In this document: positions 22,650 to 32,088 of the stretch, piece by piece
Numbering within the stretch: position 1 is the stretch's first letter
How the letters are laid out: the number at the start of each line of letters is the position of its first letter
Assembly (NCBI GenBank): GCA_002279935.1
Contig: NCCZ01000013.1
Location: 62,001-126,000, forward strand
Reading direction: 5' to 3'
Origin: Hyphomicrobium sp. 12-62-95
Lineage (GTDB): Bacteria > Pseudomonadota > Alphaproteobacteria > Rhizobiales > Hyphomicrobiaceae
DNA length: 64,000 nucleotides
The notes under the pieces: generated by a model
Seen by the model: the letters and a program-made list of their open reading frames with translations, nothing else
What the model was told of the DNA's origin: nothing
Database searches by the model: none
Position numbers and translations under genes: made by a program

Positions 22650-22675
22650 GAAACATTCGCGAAATCTCGCGGTAG
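22650..22675 (+). promoter_or_regulatory. Copper-module DNA box 3
   Basis: GAAACATTCGCGAAATCTCG then CGGTAG parallels box 2 and its flank (ACAATCGCGAAATGAAGCGG then TAG). It lies about 100 bases upstream of a small exported protein gene, the same spacing as for box 1. Confidence 0.5.
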
Positions 22676-22773
22676 CACCCTTTACCTAACTTCTGTGCAT
22701 CGGACATTGCAAACGAGACCGATCTCGCTGCGGAGCGTCTGAAGACTTAAACTGCAAAGCACAGGAGACAAAC

Positions 22774-22962
22774 ATGAACCGGATTATTCTTGCCATTGCA
22801 ACCGCTGCTGTCGGCTCAGCTACGCTCATCGGCGGCGCCGAGGCCAATACGATTTGGCGCAATCCGTACAAGAGCACGCCGTATGCCGTTCCTCATGACC
22901 ATGCAAAGCCGCTTTCCGCCAAAGTTGCCCCTATGGCGGCGAAGCGGCATGCCCATAGTTGA
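22774..22962 (+). CDS. Small exported protein behind copper box 3
   Basis: A 62-residue protein with a signal peptide (MNRIILAIATAAVGSATLIG) and a short, Lys/His-containing mature part ending KRHAHS. An AGGAG ribosome site precedes the ATG. Position after a copper-type box suggests a small copper-induced periplasmic peptide. No family recognised. Confidence 0.65.
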   Translation: MNRIILAIATAAVGSATLIGGAEANTIWRNPYKSTPYAVPHDHAKPLSAKVAPMAAKRHAHS

Positions 22963-23241
22963 GACCCGGCGTGTCTCGTCAGTCAGGCCAGCTCAGCAGC
23001 TGGCCTGACCGCCGCTCCAGAAAGAGAACACGATACAACAGTAAGAAGATGCGCGTTGGGTATGACCTAGAGCTTCGCAAGCATGCGCACAGGCTCCAAG
23101 AAAAAGGGTTTCTCTGCCTTTCCTAACGTATCCAGTGCACTTGTCATGGACGCGCTTCGCGTCGATCGAGTCTGATCCTCGGGAGAGTGGTTGAACCGCG
23201 CGTATGAGTTTTCCGCCGCCTCTCGAGCAACCATCCCAAAA

Positions 23242-26200
23242 TCATGTGTTCTGGGTTTCGAATCTTCCAAAGACGAGATTGATGGCAGGCAACACGAACA
23301 GCACGAGAGGCGCTTGAAGGATCAGGCCCCCGATGATGGCAATCGCGAGGGGCTGCTGCATCTGTGCGCCCTGGCCGAGGGCGAGCGCCAAAGGCAGCAA
23401 GGCAAGGATCGCCGCCAGCGTGGTCATAACGATCGGACGGGCGCGCGTCCGGGTCGCGAGCGCCAATGCCTCTGCCGCCGACTTGCCGGTCGCTCGAAAC
23501 CCTTCGAACGCCGTGAAATAAATAATCGCGACTTCGGTGACGATACCGATCACCATGGTCAATCCCATAATGGCCGAAATGTTGAGTTCCGATCCTGTTG
23601 CCGCGAGCGCCAGCATGGAGCCGCACGCAGCCAGCACTGGCATCAGCAGGATGGACCCGGCAATCATGAAGTCTTCAAACAGCAGCAGCAATAGCAGCAG
23701 AACCAGTCCAAACGCCGCGACAATAACCAGCATCAGGCCGTAGAACGCTTGTTGTTGCTCGGCATAGAGGCCGCCCAACTCGAACCTAACAGACCGAGGA
23801 AGAACGCCGGCCTCCGAGAGCTTTGCCGTCACCGCGGCCGCAGCCGAGCCCATGTCGGTACCCTCTATTCTGGCTGTAACGGCCCGCATCGGCTGAAGGT
23901 TTTCACGAACGATCTGAGGTTGTCCGGTCTCGCGTTCGATTGTCGCGATCTTTCGCAGCGGCACCATGTGGCCGTCCGCCGATTTGAGTTCGAGATTGCC
24001 GATGCGCGCGATATCATCCCGGATGGTTGGTCGCGTCGTGACGCGCACGCCGATGGATCGTTCTCCTTCGTCGATGGTCGTGGATATATCGCCGGCAATC
24101 ATGGCATTGAGCTGTGCGGTCGCAACGGCGGGATCGATGCCTTGAAGTCCCGCCTTCACATGATCAATCTTGACGAGCAGGGCGTCTCCTGCCGGGGTCA
24201 CACCGTCTTGCACTTCGACCAGCCCCGGTAATGAGGAGACAACAGCGGCGACCTTTGGCGCGACTTCCAGCAGGACGGCTTCGGACCCATAGAGCTTGAC
24301 CTCAATCGGTTGCGGGACAGCCGTCAGATCCCCGATCAGGTCCTCCATCAAGAGTGCCATTTCGACGTTGATGCCCGGAACCTGGATCCTAATCTGTGTC
24401 CGGATGTCTGCCATTACGGCATGAATAGGTTTGCGTGGCGGTGGCTTGAGGCGAATGAAGAAATCCCCTTCGTTGGGTTCCGTCAACCCGCCGCCGAGCG
24501 CGGCGCCGGTGCGCCGGGAATAGGTCGCAACTTCAGTCGTCGCCCGCAGGATGGCCTCGACCTGTTGCAACAAGCGATCCGTCTCCGTGAGCGACGTGCC
24601 GGGCGGTGTCTTGTAGTCGAGTACAAACCCACCTTCATCCATCGGCGGTAAAAAGCCGGATGCAAGCTTAGTCGTGACCAAATATCCGGCGGCCGCCAGC
24701 GGTAGGATCGATGCGGCGACCACCATTGGCCATCGCTGCGCCGTCGAGACTGTGCGGGCCCAGAGGCCCTCCCGGCGCGATTCCTGTGCGTCCTCCTCGT
24801 GGACATCACCAGGCCGCAACAACCAGGCGGCAAGCAGCGGCACAACAAGCCACGACAGGATGAAGGATATCGTCAAAGCGACCGCAATCGTCAGCGAGAG
24901 CGCGGCGAAAAATGCTCCCGTCACGCCCGTCAGGAACGCCAGCGGCAGGAAGATGATCAGTGTCGCGAGGCTCGATCCAACGAGCGGCTTCAGAAAGTCG
25001 TTGGCCGCGGCCGCAGCAGAAGCCTCTCGTTCGGCAATCGTCGCCCCTCTCAACCGAGTCTCGATGTACTCGATGACCACGATCACATCATCGATGATCA
25101 ATCCGATCGCCGCCGCCATGCCGCCAAGCGTCATGATATTGAAGCTTTGGCCCAGAATGCCAAGTATGAGTGCAGTGATCGCCATAACCGATGGCACAAC
25201 GACGGCGGCGATCATTGTCACTCGAATGCTTCGGAGAAAAACAAGCAGGACGAGCGCCGCAAGCACGCTGCCGGTCAGGATCGCGTCGCGAACACTGGTC
25301 GCCGATGCCACAATCAGTTCGCTTTGATCGTACCAAAAGGATTGCGTCACGCCCGTCGGCACCATTGTCTTGAGATCGGCCAATTTGGCCTTGAGGTCCG
25401 CGACGATCTGGACCGTGTTGCCGTCCGGCTGCTGAAACACTTGCAACGACACGGCCTCGCGCCCATCGGCCGAGACCCTGGTCCAGTTCGGCACCACGCT
25501 TTCCTTGACGGATGCGACATCCTCAAGTTCGACAATCCCTGTCCCTCCGGTTCTCAAAACCGTACGCCGTATCGCGTCAAGATCGTGAAAGCGCTCATCC
25601 GAGAGCACGAGATAAAGTTTGTAGTCTTCCTCGAGTTTACCGGTCGCTTGCAGGATATTGGCGGCTGTCAATGCAGCCGTGACGTCGCCAATCGCCAGGC
25701 CGTAGGTCCGGAGCCGCATCGGATCAATCTCGACCTGATATTCGCGCAGTGCGCCGCCAATCACGCTCGTGCGCGCCACTCCCGGTATCGCAGACAGAGC
25801 CGGCGCGATGGTCAATTCGACGATGTTGCGCAGTTCCACTGGTGCGATGGACGTCGAGATAAAGCTCATCGCCGCGACCGGAAACACGGTCGGGTCCATG
25901 CGTCGGACCTTGAAGGTCGTGCCCGCAGGGAGCGACGGAAGGAGCTGAGCGACCGCCGCACCGACCTCCGTCGCGGCGAGATCCATCGGGTGTCCCCAAG
26001 GAAAGTTCACCGAAATTTCGGCGCTGCCGCGGCTTGAGATCGAGCGCAGCGAGCGGACGCCAACAACCGACCGTAGAGCGGTTTCGGACGGACGCGTTAC
26101 CAGCGTGACCATTTGCGATGCGGGCCGATCACCGGCCTCGAGCGACACGACAATCCTCGGAAAGTTCACCTGCGGAAAGAGCGCAACCGGAACATAAGCG

Positions 26201-26289
26201 GCGTAGAGAGTTCCCGCGATGATGAGCGCCGCGAGTGTGAAGAGCAGCGATCTGCGGCGCAGAAAGGCCTTCTGAACGATTTCCGTCAT
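23242..26289 (-). CDS. RND efflux permease (HAE-like)
   Basis: A 1,015-residue inner-membrane RND pump. The N-terminus FLRRRSLLFTLAALIIAGTL and VPVALFPQVNFPRIVV fit the superfamily. The helix-4 signature MAAAIGLIIDDVIVVIEYIE carries the paired Asp (DD) of the drug/hydrophobe class rather than the spaced Asp pair of HME metal pumps. It is intact, unlike the czcA-like gene. The start overlaps the adaptor stop by four bases (ATGA). The substrate is not predictable. Confidence 0.9.
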   Translation of the reverse strand: MTEIVQKAFLRRRSLLFTLAALIIAGTLYAAYVPVALFPQVNFPRIVVSLEAGDRPASQMVTLVTRPSETALRSVVGVRSLRSISSRGSAEISVNFPWGHPMDLAATEVGAAVAQLLPSLPAGTTFKVRRMDPTVFPVAAMSFISTSIAPVELRNIVELTIAPALSAIPGVARTSVIGGALREYQVEIDPMRLRTYGLAIGDVTAALTAANILQATGKLEEDYKLYLVLSDERFHDLDAIRRTVLRTGGTGIVELEDVASVKESVVPNWTRVSADGREAVSLQVFQQPDGNTVQIVADLKAKLADLKTMVPTGVTQSFWYDQSELIVASATSVRDAILTGSVLAALVLLVFLRSIRVTMIAAVVVPSVMAITALILGILGQSFNIMTLGGMAAAIGLIIDDVIVVIEYIETRLRGATIAEREASAAAAANDFLKPLVGSSLATLIIFLPLAFLTGVTGAFFAALSLTIAVALTISFILSWLVVPLLAAWLLRPGDVHEEDAQESRREGLWARTVSTAQRWPMVVAASILPLAAAGYLVTTKLASGFLPPMDEGGFVLDYKTPPGTSLTETDRLLQQVEAILRATTEVATYSRRTGAALGGGLTEPNEGDFFIRLKPPPRKPIHAVMADIRTQIRIQVPGINVEMALLMEDLIGDLTAVPQPIEVKLYGSEAVLLEVAPKVAAVVSSLPGLVEVQDGVTPAGDALLVKIDHVKAGLQGIDPAVATAQLNAMIAGDISTTIDEGERSIGVRVTTRPTIRDDIARIGNLELKSADGHMVPLRKIATIERETGQPQIVRENLQPMRAVTARIEGTDMGSAAAAVTAKLSEAGVLPRSVRFELGGLYAEQQQAFYGLMLVIVAAFGLVLLLLLLLFEDFMIAGSILLMPVLAACGSMLALAATGSELNISAIMGLTMVIGIVTEVAIIYFTAFEGFRATGKSAAEALALATRTRARPIVMTTLAAILALLPLALALGQGAQMQQPLAIAIIGGLILQAPLVLFVLPAINLVFGRFETQNT

Positions 26290-27326
26290 GGTTGAGTCCT
26301 GACGGCCGCGCCATCGCTGAGCTCGAAATTGCCAACCGACACCACCTCGTCGCCCTTCGACAGAGATCCAGTGACCGCGATCAGCTTCTCGCCGGCAGGC
26401 AACCCGGAAACAACGGGCACGCGCTTGGCTTTGCCGGCTTGAACCACAAACACGTGGTCGCCCGTGGCATCCTTGAGCACCGCCGACATGGGGACGACCA
26501 AGGATGTATGCGACCCAAGAACGACGTTGGCCGTGACTATCGTGCCGATCATTAGTTGACTCACTTTGTCATCCGGCATGGTGGCGATCGCGTCGACCAG
26601 CCGTGTCGCCGGATTGATGACGCGACCAACAGCGCTAATGGTGGCGGTTTTGGATACAGGTTCATCAAAAACGGCATCAAGGTGCACGCTCAGACCGGAC
26701 TTCACGCGCGCGGCATCTTCTGGCTCTAACCCGAGCATGACGACTAAGTGGTCGGCGCTTGCCACGGTGGCGATCGCTTTGTCGGCTGCGACACGGTCTC
26801 CCAAGCTCACCACTACCTGCGAGACAATTCCCTCATGCGGTGAATTGAGCGCGATCGTGGCGGCTTCCCCGCCAAGCTGCTTTTCCTCGTCGAACCGCGC
26901 CCGGGCGTCGGCCAGCTTCTGGCGGGCAATGTCGAGCTGACTTGCCGGGATAATGGCTTTCTGCGCCAGCTCCTCTGCCCGCCCGGCTTCCGCCTTGGCG
27001 AGATCGAGCGCGTTCTGTGCTTGCTGGAAGCTGAACCGCGCGATGGGCGCAGTTTCGAATTCCGCAAGCGGCTGCCCTTGGATCACTGGATCCCCCGTGC
27101 GGACAAACAGCCGTTTGATTAGACCGGGCTGCGGGACCGACACGCTGACCTCGGATTTTGGATCGGCCTGCACGCGGCCGTAGACGGTCAGCGTCTCATC
27201 GAACGCTTTTTCTTGCACTTTCGATGTTTCAACGAGGACGGTCGGCGTTCCCTCTTGGGCAACGGCCAGGATCGCCCCCCAACAAGGAAGGCCCGCGACC
27301 AGCACGTACAAATGCGATCTTTTCAC
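26286..27326 (-). CDS. RND periplasmic adaptor (membrane-fusion protein)
   Basis: A 346-residue adaptor with an N-terminal signal (LYVLVAGLPCWGAILAVAQE). The lipoyl half-motifs are QPGLIKRLFVRTGDPVIQGQ and LNSPHEGIVSQVVVSLGDRV, on either side of a coiled-coil hairpin rich in Ala/Glu/Lys. It partners the pump directly downstream. No outer-membrane component lies in this unit, so it probably borrows one of the two TolC-like proteins. Confidence 0.88.
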   Translation of the reverse strand: MKRSHLYVLVAGLPCWGAILAVAQEGTPTVLVETSKVQEKAFDETLTVYGRVQADPKSEVSVSVPQPGLIKRLFVRTGDPVIQGQPLAEFETAPIARFSFQQAQNALDLAKAEAGRAEELAQKAIIPASQLDIARQKLADARARFDEEKQLGGEAATIALNSPHEGIVSQVVVSLGDRVAADKAIATVASADHLVVMLGLEPEDAARVKSGLSVHLDAVFDEPVSKTATISAVGRVINPATRLVDAIATMPDDKVSQLMIGTIVTANVVLGSHTSLVVPMSAVLKDATGDHVFVVQAGKAKRVPVVSGLPAGEKLIAVTGSLSKGDEVVSVGNFELSDGAAVRTQP

Positions 27327-27384
27327 GCGTTTTCTCCCTCAATCCAACCTGCGTCAGCGCCGTAGCGAAGGCACGCGAAAATCT

Positions 27385-27519
27385 TCACCGCCAAAACGCC
27401 GCTGCTTCCACGGCCACATCCTTCTGCCCGAGGAAGCTTTTCAACGCACCAGCAGTCGCGGCACTCTCCCAGAACGTGCCTAGCCCTATGATGAGAACGA
27501 GCCGCCCAAGCTTCATCAT
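27385..27519 (-). CDS. Possible 44-residue exported peptide
   Basis: A short frame starting at a double ATG (27519, 27516) after AGGGACAGGACC encodes MMKLGRLVLIIGLGTFWESA followed by a short soluble tail ending AAAFWR. It looks like a signal or anchor plus a tiny mature part and lies 58 bases upstream of the adaptor gene. It could be a leader gene or chance; no family is known to me. Confidence 0.35.
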   Translation of the reverse strand: MMKLGRLVLIIGLGTFWESAATAGALKSFLGQKDVAVEAAAFWR

Positions 27520-27702
27520 CTGGTCCTGTCCCTATCAAAACGCGAAGCCCCACCCGAACACAAGGCATGCGGCCCCACATTGCCCATCCTAGTCCCCGCA
27601 GAGATTGCTGATTTCGCGCGGCGCTTTTACGGCCGATCCTTTAGCGATCTCATCCCAAATTTTTTCACGAGGCCCATGCCCCCGAGCATAGCCACCAAGA
27701 AA

Positions 27703-29244
27703 TTAGTCGATCTCAGTTCTCGCGGAGAGAGCTTCCCGCATCGCGCCGTATTTCTGTTCCAGCCTTTCCCACGTACTGTCGCCCGTGACCGTGAACTTGA
27801 AGCGGTTCATGGCCAAATCGTTCAGGCTATTGATGGGATAGGATTCAGACGCACCCGACATCCAGTCCCGGACGGACTGCATCTCCGGGCGCACGAAATC
27901 CACCAGATCGTTTCGGCCGGGTGATGCGATAAACACAACCAGCCCGTCTTTGGTTTCAACGATAACCTCCGGAAACACTTCGGCCAGCGTCTTGTAGATG
28001 ATGAGTGATACGGGAGAGAACGGGTTCGACTCTTCGCTCCAAACGGATACCACACCATCCTGTTTCAGATGTTTTGCAAGGTTCTGATACATCTCCCGCG
28101 AGAACAGGTGCGTGGCGTTCATGTTCTGCATCCACGCTACATCTATGGCTATGACATCGTAAAGATCACCTTCGCCGCGCACCGCAAAGTGGCGGAACCC
28201 GTCATCGATAAGGATCGTCACTCGCGGATCGTCGGTCGATGGTTTCAGGAGCGGGCGAAACAGCTCCTGTGCCCTCGGCATCTCGGGGTTCAGTTCGATG
28301 ACATCAACCGTTCCCGATTCCGGCAACCGGGAGAGAATTCCCGACAGGGTTATCCCGCAGCCAAGGCCGACATTCGCTACCCGCATGTTTTCGCGCTCAC
28401 CAACGATCTTCATCGGAATCTCGCCGGTATCCCACGCCGAAGGGTCAACATGACCGGCCCAGCGTTCCCCAACGCTGCACAAGGGCCGGTTATCGATATT
28501 GATGATTGTCTGCCCGCCGATTTCAGTAGCGCTTAAAAGCCCGTAGGGTGAGCGTGTTTCAAAAAGGATTTTTCCGTCCTCCTGTGTCAGCTCAATCGGA
28601 AACCCCTCAACTGTCAGAACATCCTTATGCTTGCCTGCCATGGGCGAGGCAAACTGCCCAAGAGCAATCAGCGTCACACCACACGCCATAGAAGCCCATC
28701 TCAAAGGACCCGGGATCAACAGCAGGGAAAGCGATTGTATCGCCAAAACTCCGGCAAAGCTGGCATTGATGCCCCATAGCGGGATCAACAAAAAGCCGCC
28801 GACCAAAGCCCCCAGAACGGAGCCTGCCGTATCGGCAATAATGATGGCGCGGCCCTGCTCCGTCTGCGCTACAGGCGCCATCAGCGATATCACCAGCGCG
28901 CCCGCTAAAGCAGCCGAGAGCATGGAGAATGAAGCGGCCATGCCAACCGTAGCAAACAGCCCGAACCACAGCACCCCGGCCCACCAGATAAAGAAGAATG
29001 CCAGCGCCATCGTGGCCATTGAGAGTGCTATCAGCCACGGTATCGGCAAGTTCCAGCGCCGCACGGCCAACGACCCCAAAAGAAAACCCAGAAGGTGAAG
29101 TGTGATGATGGAGGCGGCGACATATTCCGAATTGGCGACATAGAAAAAGATGATCCGGTTAAAGATAAACTGGCCCATCAATGACCAAGCGCCGACAAGC
29201 AGCGCCAGTGCGATGCGCCGCCATTCCACGGCACCTAGTTCCAT
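27703..29244 (-). CDS. Membrane-anchored spermidine-synthase-like protein
   Basis: A 513-residue protein. The first 210 or so residues form about seven hydrophobic helices. The rest is a spermidine synthase-like Rossmann domain, with VANVGLGCGITLSGILSRLP (nucleotide loop), VDVIELNPEMPRAQELFRPL (acidic ribose-binding Glu) and DLYDVIAIDVAWMQNMNATH in place of the usual catalytic DSTDP-type stretch. Such fused proteins exist in many bacteria, but their substrate is usually unknown. The start overlaps the end of the repeat-protein gene, so the two are probably co-translated; the pair may be functionally linked. Confidence 0.85.
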   Translation of the reverse strand: MELGAVEWRRIALALLVGAWSLMGQFIFNRIIFFYVANSEYVAASIITLHLLGFLLGSLAVRRWNLPIPWLIALSMATMALAFFFIWWAGVLWFGLFATVGMAASFSMLSAALAGALVISLMAPVAQTEQGRAIIIADTAGSVLGALVGGFLLIPLWGINASFAGVLAIQSLSLLLIPGPLRWASMACGVTLIALGQFASPMAGKHKDVLTVEGFPIELTQEDGKILFETRSPYGLLSATEIGGQTIINIDNRPLCSVGERWAGHVDPSAWDTGEIPMKIVGERENMRVANVGLGCGITLSGILSRLPESGTVDVIELNPEMPRAQELFRPLLKPSTDDPRVTILIDDGFRHFAVRGEGDLYDVIAIDVAWMQNMNATHLFSREMYQNLAKHLKQDGVVSVWSEESNPFSPVSLIIYKTLAEVFPEVIVETKDGLVVFIASPGRNDLVDFVRPEMQSVRDWMSGASESYPINSLNDLAMNRFKFTVTGDSTWERLEQKYGAMREALSARTEID

Positions 29245-31817
29245 GTGACGACCACGCGGCCGTAAGCGCCAAGCCCGCCGTCATAGCTTGAACCGTTACC
29301 GCCGGTACCTCTGGCCCCTACCACCACCGGCACGATCTCTCCGGGAGTGTACACTCCAGCTGCGTAGGAGCGTGCTGAGTAACCGCCACCACCAGCGCCG
29401 CTGCCTCTGCAGTTACCTGAGCGTCCGCCTGAATAACCGCCGCCAGCGCCGCCGCCGCCCGGAGCAACGCCCGGTCTTCCCGTACCGTAACCCGGGATTG
29501 TATCTCCACCCGCCCCACCGTTAGCGCCGTCTCCACCCGGCCCGGCCTGTGTCCCGGCGGTGCTGCCGTTCTGACCTGTCAGATTTGTGGTGCCGCCCGA
29601 TGCCGTCCCTCCTGCCCCTCCGGCAGTCGTTGAGGCGCGCGTGCCACCATTCGCTGTGACGGTTCCGTCCCAACGCGATAACCCGCCGCTGACGCCCGCG
29701 ACTTTTGTTGTCGTGCTACACCCCGCTCCTCCTCCACCGGCACCCCAAACCTGCACCGTAAGAGTGTTATAGGCAGGCACTGTGAAGTTGAATGACCCGG
29801 ATGTCGTGAAAGACTGCGAGCCGGGCACGACGTTGGCTTCGGTCGTTACACTCCAAGCATTGGTTACGCCACCAACGTTCACCGTCGCAGTGAGCGCCGT
29901 GTTATAGGAGGCGCTCGATGTAAGCCGCACAGCCAGAGTTTGACCGTTGGTGATGTTGCCCGATGTTGTCCAAGCCCCTCCGGCGATTGATATCTGCGGA
30001 GAGCCCGAGCCGCTGACCGAAACCGGCGTCGTGGTGTTGATGCCGCCAATTGCGATACTGTTCGACGTTGTCAGCGTACTCCGCGCAACGTCTGTCTGAT
30101 CGGTGAATGTGAACGCATTCGGTGTCGTATCCGCCGCCAGCGTGGTCACGCTCCATGCGTCCGTCACGCCGCCGACATTCACCGTCGCCGTAATGGCGGT
30201 TGAGAAGGAGGCGCTGGAGGTCAGGCGCACGGCAAGCGTTTGCCCGTTGGTGATATTGCCCGATGTCCCCCAAGCTCCGCCTGCAATGGAGATCTGCGCG
30301 CCCGTGCCGGTTACGGAAACGGGAGTCGTTGTGTTGATGCCCGTGATGGTCACGGCACTGGCCGTTGTCAGCGTACTAAGAGCGGCATTCGTCAAGTTCG
30401 GCGTGAAGTCAAATGCAACGGGTGTCGTATCCGCCGCCAGCGTGGTCACGCTCCACGCATCTGTTACCCCTCCGACAGTCACCGTGGCCGTGATCGCTGT
30501 GGAGAATGAGGCGCTTGAAGTGAGGCGCACAGCCAATGTCTGGCCGTTGGTGATATTTCCGCTCGTGCCCCACGCGCCGCCATTGATAGAAATTTGAGCG
30601 CCCGCGCCGGTAACAGAGACCGGCGTCGTTGTATTAATGCCGTTGATGGTCACCGCTGACGCCGTTGTCAGCGTACTCAGGTTCGCGTTCGTGACATTCG
30701 GCGTGAAATCGAACGCATCGGGCGTCGTGTCCACCGGAAGCGTTGTTACGCTCCACGTATCGGTAACCCCGCCGACATTCACTGTCGCCGTGATCGCTGT
30801 AGAGAATGAAGCGCTGGAGGTCAGCCGCACAGCCACTGTCTGGCCGTTGGTGATGTTTCCGCTCGTAACCCATGCGCCGCCAGCGATCGAGATCTGCGCT
30901 CCCGCGCCAGTGACAGATACCGGAGTCGTCGTATTGATGCCGCTGATAGTCACCGCGCTGGCAGTGGTGAGCGTACTCAGGTTCGCGTTCGTAACATTCG
31001 GTGTGAAGTCAAAGGCATTCGGCGTCGTATCCATCGCCATGGTCGTGACCGACCATGTGTCTTGGGTAGACCCGACCGAAATCGTTGCCATATGCGCTGT
31101 GCTGAACGAAGCGCTGGAGGTTAGCCGCACGGCGAGCGTCTGACCATTGGCAATGCTGCCTGTTGTTCCCCACGCCCCTCCGTTGATGGAAATCTGGGGG
31201 CTGCCTTGCCCTGATACTTCCACCTCGCCGGGACAACCTGCGGGGATACCGCTGATCGTGACGGAACTCGCCGTGGTTAGAGTGGAAAGCGCGGCGTTCG
31301 TCGCATCTGCAAATGTGAAGGCGCTGGACGACCCGCTTCCGTAGGTTCCAGTGACGCCCAGCAGTTGTGACCCGCAACGCAGATTCGCGGCTGTGAACTG
31401 CGGATCGTTCGAGTTCCGCAGCGCTGCCAGCGTGCATTCCCCAGCATCGTCGTTTTGACACTGGGGTAATCTAAAAGGGAGCCAGGACGTCGTACCTCCG
31501 TCGCAGTAGTGCCATTTTGGATTGCCGCTGGCGTTGTATTTAATCAGCCCGTCTTTTTCTACAGTGCATGGCCCCGTATCGTTCTGCCCTTGAAGCGCGG
31601 CCAGCCCGCCGCCCCCTGTTGCGCTTTGCCATTGCGATCCGTCGCAGATGAGCGTGATCTCGCTAACGTCGCGGTCGGCGCTGGCATTTCGCCTGATATA
31701 GCCCTCCTCCTGCGCTGTGCAGGCATCTCCGGGTTTCGTGTCTGTGCCGCCGAGCTGCGCTTGGGCCGATACGGACAGTGTGATCAAAGTCAGAAGGGCG
31801 AGAAGAATTCTAGTCAT
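29235..31817 (-). CDS. Large exported repeat protein with Gly-rich C-terminus
   Basis: An 860-residue secreted protein with a signal peptide (MTRILLALLTLITLSVSAQA). Residues about 22-150 hold two or three short Cys-containing modules (such as CTVEKDGLIKYNASGNPKWH). Then come five repeats of about 100 residues, each with STLTTASAVTISGINTTTPV and GQTLAVRLTSSASFSTAITA and ending WSVTT. The C-terminal 150 residues are Gly-rich (LTVQVWGAGGGGAGC and later GPGGDGANGGAGG), like phage tail-fibre or adhesin tips. Probably a surface or adhesive protein. It overlaps both neighbours by 8-10 bases. Confidence 0.82.
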   Translation of the reverse strand: MTRILLALLTLITLSVSAQAQLGGTDTKPGDACTAQEEGYIRRNASADRDVSEITLICDGSQWQSATGGGGLAALQGQNDTGPCTVEKDGLIKYNASGNPKWHYCDGGTTSWLPFRLPQCQNDDAGECTLAALRNSNDPQFTAANLRCGSQLLGVTGTYGSGSSSAFTFADATNAALSTLTTASSVTISGIPAGCPGEVEVSGQGSPQISINGGAWGTTGSIANGQTLAVRLTSSASFSTAHMATISVGSTQDTWSVTTMAMDTTPNAFDFTPNVTNANLSTLTTASAVTISGINTTTPVSVTGAGAQISIAGGAWVTSGNITNGQTVAVRLTSSASFSTAITATVNVGGVTDTWSVTTLPVDTTPDAFDFTPNVTNANLSTLTTASAVTINGINTTTPVSVTGAGAQISINGGAWGTSGNITNGQTLAVRLTSSASFSTAITATVTVGGVTDAWSVTTLAADTTPVAFDFTPNLTNAALSTLTTASAVTITGINTTTPVSVTGTGAQISIAGGAWGTSGNITNGQTLAVRLTSSASFSTAITATVNVGGVTDAWSVTTLAADTTPNAFTFTDQTDVARSTLTTSNSIAIGGINTTTPVSVSGSGSPQISIAGGAWTTSGNITNGQTLAVRLTSSASYNTALTATVNVGGVTNAWSVTTEANVVPGSQSFTTSGSFNFTVPAYNTLTVQVWGAGGGGAGCSTTTKVAGVSGGLSRWDGTVTANGGTRASTTAGGAGGTASGGTTNLTGQNGSTAGTQAGPGGDGANGGAGGDTIPGYGTGRPGVAPGGGGAGGGYSGGRSGNCRGSGAGGGGYSARSYAAGVYTPGEIVPVVVGARGTGGNGSSYDGGLGAYGRVVVTWN
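29830..31330 (-). repeat. Five 300-bp tandem repeats
   Basis: The coding repeats of the large exported protein recur at exact 300-base spacing, for example GGTGTCGTATCCGCCGCCAG at 30121 and again at 30421. The middle three copies are most alike; the first and last are more diverged, which suggests expansion from the centre. Such arrays can change copy number by recombination and can be collapsed in assembly. Confidence 0.85.
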
Positions 31818-32088
31818 CGGCGGCCTCCTTGCTGAGGCTTTCGATTTTCTTGTCGAAATGCTCTACGCCTTTATCCGAGAGCGTTGCGCCATAGACGATG
31901 CCTTCACGGACGACGAGTCCGTCCTGATTGAGGAGTGCCACAGGCTTGTCGTCGATGATGAAAACGAAGGTCTTCGTGTTTTGATCGATCTCGATCCGTG
32001 TCGGCTGCTGGCTTGCAGCGTCTTCTGCGAGCGCCGGATGTCCGGCGAGTGCCGCGCATGCGGCGGCGGTGGCAATGAATAAACGCAT
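31810..32088 (-). CDS. Small periplasmic protein
   Basis: A 92-residue protein with a signal peptide (MRLFIATAAACAALAGHPAL). The mature part is short and charged (RIEIDQNTKTFVFIIDDKPV; ends KKIESLSKEAADD). It starts the three-gene operon, and its stop overlaps the ATG of the repeat protein. The ATG at 32088 is preferred to one at 32106 because it begins the signal peptide. No family recognised. Confidence 0.65.
   Translation of the reverse strand: MRLFIATAAACAALAGHPALAEDAASQQPTRIEIDQNTKTFVFIIDDKPVALLNQDGLVVREGIVYGATLSDKGVEHFDKKIESLSKEAADD

Noticed and set aside
24799..26037. A 412-codon plus-strand frame opposite the second RND pump
   Set aside because: Arg/His-rich nonsense typical of antisense to a GC-rich gene.
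27520..27702. Search for a tRNA or attachment site at the edge of the metal region
   Set aside because: No cloverleaf or matching direct repeats could be found by eye.
30103..31143. Plus-strand frames opposite the repeat protein
   Set aside because: They repeat because the coding strand repeats; no start signals.
29830..31330. 300-bp repeats considered as nested mobile elements
   Set aside because: They are in-frame protein repeats in one gene, without transposase or terminal inverted repeats.
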